DNA of 64,000 bases, from contig JAWKHR010000033.1 of the NCBI GenBank assembly GCA_041394725.1, forward strand, positions 1-64,000. Reading direction: 5' to 3'. Position numbers and translations under genes: made by a program. The notes beneath the pieces are model-generated. The model searched no databases and was not told where the DNA came from. It worked only from the letters and a program-made list of their open reading frames with translations. Numbering within the stretch: the first letter of the stretch is position 1; every line of letters begins with the position of its first letter. The DNA comes from JAWKHR01 sp041394725. GTDB lineage: Bacteria; Acidobacteriota; Vicinamibacteria; Vicinamibacterales; SCN-69-37. Shown in pieces: positions 31,971-41,974 of the stretch.

Positions 31971-32512
31971 TGGATGTAGGTGAACGTCGCGCGGCCCGCC
32001 CCGTCGTCCTGTCCCCAGGGCCAGAGCCACCACAACGAGAAGGACGTCCGCGGGCTGGCGTGCAGGCGCACGCGGACGTAGTAGTCGCCGTTCGGCTCGA
32101 GCGGCGCCGTCAGCTCGAGCGGCACCTTCTCGAACTCCGTCAGCAGGCCGCGGATCTCGGCGAGCTGTTCGCTGGACTTCGCGGTGACGATCTTGCCGTC
32201 GCGGGCGCGGTCCACCTGGTACTTGCCCGTGAGCGGGTCGTACTTGGCCGAGGCGGAGACGGTCACGCGCGCGAGCGTGGGATCGAACCAGATGGCCGTC
32301 GGCCGGCGGACCTCGACGTCGTAGGTCAGCGTGAAGAGCAGGCCGCTGCGCAGGACCTCCTCGCCCTCCGGCGTCAGCGCGTCGGCGGCCGAGAACGACG
32401 CATAGACGCGGCCGTTGTCGACGAGCGGCGTGACCTTGATTTCGGCCGCGCGGAGCGCCACGGCGGCCACCAGCCAGGCCGTCAGCAGCGCGATCGTGCT
32501 CCGGCGGGTCAT
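31967..32512 (-). CDS. DUF4390-like exported protein
   Basis: A 181-residue protein with an N-terminal signal peptide (TIALLTAWLVAAVALRAAE) and a beta-rich body. The motifs VRLHASPRTSFSLWWLWPWG near the C-terminus, and the repeated hydrophobic strands, resemble DUF4390 proteins that are encoded next to NtrY kinases in other phyla. Its start overlaps the nrdR stop and its stop overlaps the kinase start. A role in presenting a periplasmic signal to the kinase is inference from this linkage. Confidence 0.7.
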   Translation of the reverse strand: MTRRSTIALLTAWLVAAVALRAAEIKVTPLVDNGRVYASFSAADALTPEGEEVLRSGLLFTLTYDVEVRRPTAIWFDPTLARVTVSASAKYDPLTGKYQVDRARDGKIVTAKSSEQLAEIRGLLTEFEKVPLELTAPLEPNGDYYVRVRLHASPRTSFSLWWLWPWGQDDGAGRATFTYIQ

Positions 32513-32967
32513 TCCCTCGTCCTGAACAGCTCGTTCAGCTCGTGCCGGAACTCGTCCAGGTCCCGGAAGTTCCGGTAGACGGACGCGAACCGCACGAACG
32601 CGACCTTGTCGAGATGCTTGAGCTCGCGCATGACGTACGCGCCGATGTCCTCGGTCGAAATCTCGCGCTCGGACTTCTCCTGCAGCGCCATCTCGACCTT
32701 GTCGGCGATGGCCTCGAGCGCGCCCACCCGCACGGGCCGCTTCTCGCAGGCCTTGAGCAGGCCCGCCACCAGCTTCTGGCGCTCGAACCGTTCCCGGCGG
32801 CCGTCCTTCTTGACGACCATGTACGGGATCTCGTCGATGCGCTCGTAGCTCGTGAACCGGCGGCCGCAGTCGAGGCACTCGCGCCGCCGGCGGATCACCT
32901 CGCCCTCCTTGCTCTCGCGCGAGTCGACCACCTTGTCGCCGAGATGACCGCAGTACGGACACTTCAC
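32509..32967 (-). CDS. nrdR: Transcriptional repressor NrdR
   Basis: A 152-residue regulator of ribonucleotide reductase genes. The zinc ribbon MKCPYCGHLGDKVVDSR...CLDCGRRF supplies C3, C6, C31 and C34. The ATP-cone follows with PYMVVKKDGRRERFERQKLVAGLLKAC and VAFVRFASVYRNFRDLDEF. GTG 32967 starts at the conserved MKCPYC and overlaps the upstream stop (GTGA). No nrd genes or NrdR boxes were noticed in the window. Confidence 0.96.
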   Translation of the reverse strand: MKCPYCGHLGDKVVDSRESKEGEVIRRRRECLDCGRRFTSYERIDEIPYMVVKKDGRRERFERQKLVAGLLKACEKRPVRVGALEAIADKVEMALQEKSEREISTEDIGAYVMRELKHLDKVAFVRFASVYRNFRDLDEFRHELNELFRTRE

Positions 32968-34016
32968 CGCAGAGGCCCTCCGGAGTCGGCGGGGGCGCCC
33001 GTCCCGGCGTTTTCCGCCTGGAGGCCGCGCAGCCGGCCGAGCGTCAACCCATCCTGCCACATGAAGACTACCCCGAGGATGGTGACCGGGACGAACGACA
33101 CCGCGTGGAGCACGAGCGCGGCCGCGCCGGCCACGTCGGGATCGGCCCCGAAGAGCCCCGTCAGGGCGAGGAGGTAGAGGTAGTGGAACCCGCCGGCCCC
33201 GCCCGGCGTCGGCGCCGCCACGCCGACCGCCAGGTAGCCCACGACGAGGAACGAGCCCACGAACGGCACCGTCAAATCAAAGGCCCACGACGTGAGCCAG
33301 ATGCCGACCGCAATCGACAACCACAGCGGCAGCGACCAGGCAATCGCCAGCGCCAGGTGGCCGGGACTGCGCAGCACGCCCAGCCCCTCGGCGAACGTCT
33401 GGACGAAGGCGCCGGCCCGGCTCGCGATGACCGCGGGCAGCGGGCGCGTCAGGGCATGCGCCCAGCGGCCGAGCCGCTCCGGATGGCCGGCGCAGGCGAA
33501 CAGGACGCCGAGCGCGACCACCGAGACGCCAGCCGCGATCAGCCCCGCGATCCGCACGTCCCGCCCGACGTCGGCCTGCGAGAACCAGATCGCGACGACG
33601 AACAGGAAGACGACGGTGCAGAGGTCGAGCAGGCGCTCCACGATGACCGTCGCGAAGGTCGAGGTCGCCTTCAATCGCTCGTGCCGCGCGAGCAGCAGCG
33701 GCCGCAGCACCTCGCCGACCCGGCCGGGCAGCAGAAACGTCGCCGCGAAGCCGATGACCGTCGTGCGGAAGGCAATCGACAGGCGCACCGGGCCCAGGGG
33801 CCGCAGCAGGAACCGCCACCGCACGGCGCGGAGGACGTACGTCACCATGGTCACGCCGACCGCGGCGACGATGAGCGACGGGTGCGCGCGGGTGATGGCG
33901 GCCCAGACCTCGCGCAGGTCGATGCTGGCCGCGAACAGACCCAGCAGGACCGCGGTGAGAACCACGATGAACAGCGTGTGCCAGGGGACGCGTGACCGGG
34001 ACCGGGCCGTGGGCAT
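32964..34016 (-). CDS. Lysylphosphatidylglycerol-synthase-like membrane protein (UPF0104)
   Basis: A 350-residue integral membrane protein with about eight helices. The family pattern is FAATFLLPGRVGEVLRPLLLARHE, TVIVERLLDLCTVVFLFVVA and VGVAAPTPGGAGGFHYLYLLAL. It corresponds to the flippase-like part of MprF and has no aminoacyl-transferase domain. Related proteins occur in lipid and glycolipid transport, but the substrate is unknown. It is the first gene of the nrdR-DUF4390-NtrY-NtrX string. Confidence 0.8.
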   Translation of the reverse strand: MPTARSRSRVPWHTLFIVVLTAVLLGLFAASIDLREVWAAITRAHPSLIVAAVGVTMVTYVLRAVRWRFLLRPLGPVRLSIAFRTTVIGFAATFLLPGRVGEVLRPLLLARHERLKATSTFATVIVERLLDLCTVVFLFVVAIWFSQADVGRDVRIAGLIAAGVSVVALGVLFACAGHPERLGRWAHALTRPLPAVIASRAGAFVQTFAEGLGVLRSPGHLALAIAWSLPLWLSIAVGIWLTSWAFDLTVPFVGSFLVVGYLAVGVAAPTPGGAGGFHYLYLLALTGLFGADPDVAGAAALVLHAVSFVPVTILGVVFMWQDGLTLGRLRGLQAENAGTGAPADSGGPLR

Positions 34017-34072
34017 GAATGAACGTGGGCCTGTGTGCCGGCACTGTGGCGGCGGGACGGCCTTGTTTCTAC

Positions 34073-34078
34073 TATAAG
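34073..34078 (+). promoter_or_regulatory. -10 candidate for the DUF4097-like gene
   Basis: TATAAG at 34073-34078 lies 16 bp before the ATG at 34095, giving a leader of about 10 nt. No good -35 is visible at the right distance. Confidence 0.4.
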
Positions 34079-34094
34079 ATTGGCGGCCAAGTCG

Positions 34095-35186
34095 ATGGGA
34101 AAGCGAGAGTTAGTCATCATCGCGGCCTTCCTGGTCGTCGGCGCGATCGCCTATCGGTTCACGGCGCCGCCCGCGGCCGAGGGGCAGGGCTTCTCCCTCA
34201 GCCGCCTGCTGCGGGGCGTGCGCGAGGAGGTCAACCCGGCGAGCGCCACCAGAACACATACCGGACGCATCACGGCGGCGGGGGCCCTCCGCGAGGTTCG
34301 CATCTCGGGCGTCCGCCGGCTGGTCGTCACCGGCGAGGACCGGGAGGACATCGAGTACAGCCTGGAGGTGCGATCGACGGGCCCCGACGAAGCCACGGCG
34401 GGGACGTACGCCGACCAGACGGTGCTCGAGACCGACGACCTGGGCGACACACTGACCGTCGGGGTGGACTACCCGGCCGAGGCGAGCCAGACGGCCGGCC
34501 TCACGCTGAAGGTGCCGTCGCGGCTCGCCGTCCGGCTGGCGGGCCGGCTCGACCCCGAGGTCACCGGGGTCGCGGCGCTGCACCTGGAGGGCGCGACCGG
34601 CGACGTCACCGGGCGTGGCATCCGGGGCCCCGTGACGGGGTCGCATCGCAGCGGCCGACTGACGATCGAGGAGGCCGCTTCGGTGGACGTCACGCTGCAG
34701 GCGGCGCGCGCGGACCTGCAGAAGGTCACCGGCGGCATCCGCATCAACGGCCAGAGCGGCGAGGTGCGCATCACGGATTCGTCGGGCGACGTCGAGATCG
34801 AGCAGCGCGGCGTGACGATCCGGATCGAGGCGCAGGCGGGGATGATCCGCGTCGGCGGATCCGGCGGCGAGGTGCGCCTCACGGATCCGGCGGGCGAGGT
34901 GCGCGTGGACACGCGCAGCACCGAAGTCGAGGTCACCGTCGGGCCGCCCGTGCCGATGCGCCTGCTCACGAGCGGCGAGCCGCTCCGGCTGATTCTCGAC
35001 GCGTCGAGCGCGGTCACGCTCGATGCGATCGCGACGAGCGGCGGCGCGATCCAGGCCGAGGACTGGAGCCTCACGCCGGAGAAGCAGGGCGACGAGACCC
35101 GGCTCGCGCACACCTTCGGCGCCGGCACCGCGCGCATCGTCGCGCGCGACAGCGACGGGGACATTGTGATCCGCCGGCGCAAGTGA
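34095..35186 (+). CDS. DUF4097-like beta-helical exported or anchored protein
   Basis: A 363-residue protein with an N-terminal membrane helix (ELVIIAAFLVVGAIAYRF) and a body of short repeating beta strands. Examples are TGGIRINGQSGEVRITDSSGDVEI and GGSGGEVRLTDPAGEVRVDTRSTEVEV. This parallel-beta repeat style is that of DUF4097 putative adhesin domains. ATG 34095 is preferred over upstream in-frame starts, which would precede the -10 element. It lies 53 bp before purC, perhaps in one transcript. Function is unknown. Confidence 0.7.
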   Translation: MGKRELVIIAAFLVVGAIAYRFTAPPAAEGQGFSLSRLLRGVREEVNPASATRTHTGRITAAGALREVRISGVRRLVVTGEDREDIEYSLEVRSTGPDEATAGTYADQTVLETDDLGDTLTVGVDYPAEASQTAGLTLKVPSRLAVRLAGRLDPEVTGVAALHLEGATGDVTGRGIRGPVTGSHRSGRLTIEEAASVDVTLQAARADLQKVTGGIRINGQSGEVRITDSSGDVEIEQRGVTIRIEAQAGMIRVGGSGGEVRLTDPAGEVRVDTRSTEVEVTVGPPVPMRLLTSGEPLRLILDASSAVTLDAIATSGGAIQAEDWSLTPEKQGDETRLAHTFGAGTARIVARDSDGDIVIRRRK

Positions 35187-35239
35187 TACCCTGCCCCTCT
35201 TTTCGCGACCGTTTCATTCACGACACTCACGACACGCTC

Positions 35240-36136
35240 ATGCCGACCGCAGTTGTTCTCGACACGAATCTCTCGGGGTTGACGCTCTCGCGCCGCGGCA
35301 AGGTCCGCGACGTCTACGACCTCGGCGACCACCTCCTCATCGTCGCGACCGATCGCATCTCGGCCTTCGACTACGTGCTGGGATCGGGCATTCCCGACAA
35401 GGGCAAGGTGCTCACGCAGCTCTCGGCCTTCTGGTTCGAGCGCTTCGCGGATCTGACGCCGCACCACATGGTGTCGATCGACGTGGCCGACTTCCCCGCC
35501 GAGACCCGGCCGCACCACGACGTGCTGCGCGGCCGGTCGATGCTCGTGCGCAAGACGGATCCGCTGCCGGTCGAGTGCGTCGCGCGCGGCTACCTCTCCG
35601 GATCCGGATGGAAGGACTACCAGAAGAGCGGCGCCGTCTGCGGCGTGCCGCTTCCGGTCGGTCTCCGGGACTCCGACCGGCTGCCGGCGCCGATCTTCAC
35701 GCCGGCGACGAAGGCCGAGTCCGGCCACGACGAGAACATCAGCGAGGCGCAGGCGGGCGAGATCGTCGGCGCCGAGCGCATCACGCGGCTGCGCGAGCTG
35801 ACGCTCACGCTCTACGGCCAGGGCGTCGAGCACGCCGCGACGTGCGGCATCATCATCGCGGACACGAAGTTCGAGTTCGGCGTCGTCGGCGACGAGCTGA
35901 TCCTCATCGACGAGGTGCTCACGCCGGACTCGTCGCGCTTCTGGCCCAAGGACGCCTACGCGCCCGGCCGGAGCCAGCCGAGCTTCGACAAGCAGTTCGT
36001 GCGCGATCACCTCGAGACCATCGGCTGGAACAAGCAGCCCCCGGTGCCGTCGCTGCCCGACGACGTGGTGACCCGGACGCGCGAGAAGTACCTCGAAGCC
36101 TACCGGCGCCTGACGGGCCGCGAGCTCGAGGTCTGA
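35240..36136 (+). CDS. purC: SAICAR synthetase
   Basis: A 298-residue enzyme adding aspartate to CAIR in purine synthesis. RRGKVRDVYDLGDHLLIVATDRISAFDYVL and ECVARGYLSGSGWKDYQKSG are diagnostic, as are KAESGHDENIS, GIIIADTKFEFG and DEVLTPDSSRFWP. The eukaryote-type length of about 300 residues differs from the 237-residue E. coli form but is common in many phyla. ATG 35240 matches the expected N-terminus. A mini Fis gene follows two bases after the stop. Confidence 0.96.
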   Translation: MPTAVVLDTNLSGLTLSRRGKVRDVYDLGDHLLIVATDRISAFDYVLGSGIPDKGKVLTQLSAFWFERFADLTPHHMVSIDVADFPAETRPHHDVLRGRSMLVRKTDPLPVECVARGYLSGSGWKDYQKSGAVCGVPLPVGLRDSDRLPAPIFTPATKAESGHDENISEAQAGEIVGAERITRLRELTLTLYGQGVEHAATCGIIIADTKFEFGVVGDELILIDEVLTPDSSRFWPKDAYAPGRSQPSFDKQFVRDHLETIGWNKQPPVPSLPDDVVTRTREKYLEAYRRLTGRELEV

Positions 36137-36138
36137 GC

Positions 36139-36351
36139 ATGATCCGCGACGACCTGTCCAGCCTGGTCCAGCAGATGCTCGACCGCGGCATCCTCTTCAA
36201 CGACGCCCAGCGCGAGTTCGAACGCACGTTCATCGTCCGGGCACTCGCCAAGACGAACTACAACGTCTGCGAAGCCGCCCGGATGACGGGCCTCCACCGC
36301 AACACGCTCAGCCGCAAGATGGCGGCGTACAAGATCAAGAAAAGCGCGTGA
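36139..36351 (+). CDS. Mini Fis-type HTH protein (70 aa)
   Basis: A 70-residue protein ending in a Fis-type HTH: YNVCEAARMTGLHRNTLSRKMAAYKIKKSA. It resembles the DNA-binding end of NtrC-family activators and E. coli Fis, but lacks the N-terminal beta arms that contact invertases. The N-terminal helices (DDLSSLVQQMLDRGILFNDAQREFER) should dimerise. It starts two bases after purC. It may be a nucleoid-associated or local regulator; the purC linkage could tie it to growth rate. Identification as Fis-like is firm, its function is not. Confidence 0.8.
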   Translation: MIRDDLSSLVQQMLDRGILFNDAQREFERTFIVRALAKTNYNVCEAARMTGLHRNTLSRKMAAYKIKKSA

Positions 36352-36352
36352 A

Positions 36353-36394
36353 CCGGGTCCTCCAGGACCCGGGCCCAGCCCCAGGCTCCCTGGG
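36353..36394 (+). terminator. Two adjacent perfect hairpins after the purC-fis unit
   Basis: CCGGGTCCT (36353-36361) pairs with AGGACCCGG (36364-36372), and CCCAGG (36380-36385) with CCTGGG (36389-36394). More CCTGGGCCCC palindromes follow to about 36433. There is no U tract, so this may be Rho-assisted termination or 3'-end protection ahead of the groESL promoter. Confidence 0.45.
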
Positions 36395-36434
36395 ACCTTG
36401 TGTCCAGGCGGTCCCCTGGGCCCCTGGGCCCCTC

Positions 36435-36464
36435 TTGACCTTCCCCTCGTCCCTTTTCTAGAAT
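36435..36464 (+). promoter_or_regulatory. Sigma-70 promoter of groES-groEL
   Basis: TTGACC (36435-36440) and TAGAAT (36459-36464) are separated by 18 bp. The last base of the -10 is the first base of the CIRCE operator, so HrcA bound there would block the start region near 36471. The leader to groES is about 137 nt. Confidence 0.8.
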
Positions 36465-36490
36465 TAGCAGTCGGTCACGGCGACTGCTAA
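36464..36490 (+). promoter_or_regulatory. CIRCE operator (HrcA site), compensated variant
   Basis: TTAGCAGTC-N9-GACTGCTAA is a perfect 9-9-9 inverted repeat. It equals the classical CIRCE (TTAGCACTC-N9-GAGTGCTAA) except for one C-to-G change mirrored in the other arm. Position over the groESL promoter start site is standard for HrcA repression. No hrcA gene is in the window. Confidence 0.93.
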
Positions 36491-36607
36491 CAGACTGTAA
36501 CGTGGACTGCCAGCAGCCGCTCCCCAAGAGTTTTCACCCCGGCCTGGCCGGGCCCGAGTCCGGGTTCCGGCCAGCCGGCTGTACGCACCGCACGGGAAAG
36601 GACAGCC

Positions 36608-36895
36608 ATGAAGGTCAGACCACTGCACGACCGCATCATCGTCCAGCGCATCGAAGAGGGTGAGCAGCGCGTGGGCGGCATCATCATCCCCGATTCCGCC
36701 AAGGAGAAGCCGCAGCAGGGCAAGGTCGTCGCGGCCGGCAAGGGCAAGGTCGAGAAGGACGGCAAGGTGACGCCGCTCGACGTCAAGGCGGGAGACACGA
36801 TCCTCTTCGGCAAGTACTCGGGCCAGGAGATCAAGATCGACGGCGAGGAGTACCTCATCATGCGCGAGGAAGAGGTCCTCGGCGTCATCGAGTAG
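36608..36895 (+). CDS. groES: Co-chaperonin GroES
   Basis: A 95-residue heptameric lid for GroEL. MKVRPLHDRIIVQRIEEGEQRVGGIIIPDSAKEK contains the mobile loop; GKVEKDGKVTPLDVKAGDTILFGKYSG and EEYLIMREEEVLGVIE complete the fold. AAGGA five bases before the ATG is a good ribosome site. Expressed with groEL from the CIRCE-controlled promoter. Confidence 0.98.
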   Translation: MKVRPLHDRIIVQRIEEGEQRVGGIIIPDSAKEKPQQGKVVAAGKGKVEKDGKVTPLDVKAGDTILFGKYSGQEIKIDGEEYLIMREEEVLGVIE

Positions 36896-36934
36896 CCCTT
36901 CGGATTCCCGAGAGTTTTTCCAACGGAGTGAGCA

Positions 36935-38563
<1,629 letters not shown>

Positions 38564-38619
38564 GCCGGCACGCGCGGAACGTGGAACTTCGACGCTAGAC
38601 GTTCGAACGCCGAAAGTCG

Positions 38620-38654
38620 AAAGGCCCGGCTGGCCATGCCAGCCGGGCCTTTTT
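38620..38654 (+). terminator. Rho-independent terminator of groESL
   Basis: GGCCCGGCTGG (38623-38633) pairs with CCAGCCGGGCC (38639-38649), extended by A-T pairs outside, and is followed by TTTTT (38650-38654). This is the clearest intrinsic terminator in the window. Confidence 0.93.
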
Positions 38655-38758
38655 CTTGTCTGACTTCGTTGAAACAAGGTCGCGCCGAAGGCGCCACCAT
38701 GATTCGACGTTCGAACTTCCCGGTTCGAAGTTTCGCGAACGCCCCGCAGGGGCCGTCC

Positions 38759-39622
38759 CTAATGCAGCCGGAACTCGAGGATCAGCGTCACCTGCACCGG
38801 GACCGCGCGGCCCTGGAACATGCCGGGCTTGAAGCGCCAGAGCTTGGCCGCCTTCATGGCCTCCTGGTCCAGGCCGAAGGTGCGATCGAGCGACCGGGCG
38901 ACGCGCACGTCACCGACCGTGCCGTCGGGCATGACGATCACGTCGAGCCAGACCTCGCCCTGGATCTTGGCGCGCATGGCCTCGCTCGTGTACTTCGGGT
39001 CTTCCTTGCGGAGGAGCGTCGGGTTGCTCACGCCGGAGCCGGGCTGGTACGCCCCGCCGCCGAACCCGCCGCCTGTTCCCTCGCCCACGCCGTTGCCCGT
39101 GCCGGAGCCGATCCCGCCGCCCCGACCGCCGCCGCCATAGCTCGCGAGCGAGACCGAGTTGAGGCCCGACGCCTGGAGCACGGACGCGTCGGCCGTGACG
39201 ACCGGCGTGTTCAGCACGGGAATCGGCGGCGGAGGCGTGACCGGAACCGGCGGCGGAGGCGTCACCGGAATCGGCTCGGGCGCCTTCGGCTTGGGAATCT
39301 CCATGGCCTTCGGCGGCGCCGGCGCGGGGCTGCCGCCCCCGCCGCCGCCCGGGCCTGGCGTCTGCAGGTGGACGACGAGATCCGCCTTGAGGGGCGGCGG
39401 CTCGAAGACCGACTGGGCCGGGCCGAGGCTGAACACGAAGAGCACGAGCGCGAGCAGCAACCCGTGCAGCGCCAGCGACGCGCCGGACGCGCCCGTCAGG
39501 CGCTTGAGCCAGTGCTCGTCCTTGGGCCCGAACGTCGTGGTTGCCGCCAGCCAGCCGGAGGCCACGACGCCCTGACCGGCGCCCGACACCGTCACCGGCG
39601 TCTCTGGAATCTTCTTGTCCAT
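38759..39622 (-). CDS. TonB-like energy transducer
   Basis: A 287-residue protein. One membrane helix at about 47-68 (ASLALHGLLLALVLFVFSLG) is followed by Gly- and Pro-rich linkers (TPPPPVPVTPPPPIPV and a GTGNGVGEGTGGGFGGG region). The C-terminal TonB fold has PKYTSEAMRAKIQGEVWLDVIVMPDG and MKAAKLWRFKPG. It should couple inner-membrane proton motive force to outer-membrane transport, although no ExbB/ExbD or receptor genes are adjacent. An N-terminal cytoplasmic stretch of about 45 residues precedes the helix, as in AgmX-like or cyanobacterial-type transducers. ATG 39622 is taken; a GTG two codons upstream is possible. A TATACT (minus, 39651-39646) may be its -10. Confidence 0.85.
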   Translation of the reverse strand: MDKKIPETPVTVSGAGQGVVASGWLAATTTFGPKDEHWLKRLTGASGASLALHGLLLALVLFVFSLGPAQSVFEPPPLKADLVVHLQTPGPGGGGGGSPAPAPPKAMEIPKPKAPEPIPVTPPPPVPVTPPPPIPVLNTPVVTADASVLQASGLNSVSLASYGGGGRGGGIGSGTGNGVGEGTGGGFGGGAYQPGSGVSNPTLLRKEDPKYTSEAMRAKIQGEVWLDVIVMPDGTVGDVRVARSLDRTFGLDQEAMKAAKLWRFKPGMFQGRAVPVQVTLILEFRLH

Positions 39623-39816
39623 GGACACTTGACCCGTCTCAGACCAGTATACTCACCGCATCGGCCGCCTGTTTCCGTGACAAAACTGTGCAAGACCGAT
39701 ACCGCCCGTCACGCCCTGCCTGGGCGGGGTCCGTCCGCGGGCCTCGTCACCGGAACCTGACACCTGATTAGGACGTCCGACGCCCGCGGAAGGCCGCCCG
39801 GCGGCGGCCACGGGTG

Positions 39817-39822
39817 TAGAAT
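39817..39822 (+). promoter_or_regulatory. -10 candidate for tatA
   Basis: TAGAAT at 39817-39822, directly preceded by TG, lies 36 bp before the tatA ATG. The 230-bp region between the divergent TonB-like gene and tatA otherwise holds no recognisable element, and no clear -35 is seen. Confidence 0.35.
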
Positions 39823-39858
39823 CGAAGAAGAGCGGCGGCTGAGATCCTGGAGCCCATC

Positions 39859-40005
39859 ATGCGCCTTGGCATTCCCGAACTCCTCGTCATCCTGTTCATC
39901 ATCCTGCTGATCTTCGGATCGCGGCGCCTTCCGGACCTCGCGAGCGGCCTCGGCAAGAGCATCAAGAACTTCAAGGACGCGACCAAGGACGGCGCCAAGG
40001 ACTGA
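39859..40005 (+). CDS. tatA: Twin-arginine translocase subunit TatA (48 aa)
   Basis: A very short gene. It starts at ATG 39859 after GGAG with a six-base spacer. The product begins MRLGIPELLVILFIILLIFG, a single membrane helix. The conserved FG hinge and an amphipathic helix (SRRLPDLASGLGKSIKNFKDA) follow, then a short Lys/Asp-rich tail. This is the TatA/TatE plan, shorter than the usual 60-90 residues because the acidic tail is reduced. It would form the pore for folded proteins. No tatB or tatC is adjacent, so TatC must be elsewhere. Confidence 0.9.
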   Translation: MRLGIPELLVILFIILLIFGSRRLPDLASGLGKSIKNFKDATKDGAKD

Positions 40006-40026
40006 TCCCCGCGGGCCGTCCGGCCC

Positions 40027-41973
<1,947 letters not shown>

Positions 41974-41974
41974 G

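Noticed and set aside
28455..31979. Very long plus-strand open frame (over 1,100 codons) opposite the two-component genes
   Set aside because: It is the antisense of an intact histidine kinase and response regulator; composition is His/Arg/Asp/Val-skewed as expected from antisense high-GC codons, with no domain motifs.
34019..35239. In-frame N-terminal extension of PurC by several hundred codons
   Set aside because: It overlaps the DUF4097-like gene in another frame; PurC homology begins at ATG 35240.
38700..38747. Possible tRNA suggested by GGTTCGAAG, resembling a T loop
   Set aside because: No acceptor stem, anticodon arm or CCA end can be folded around it.
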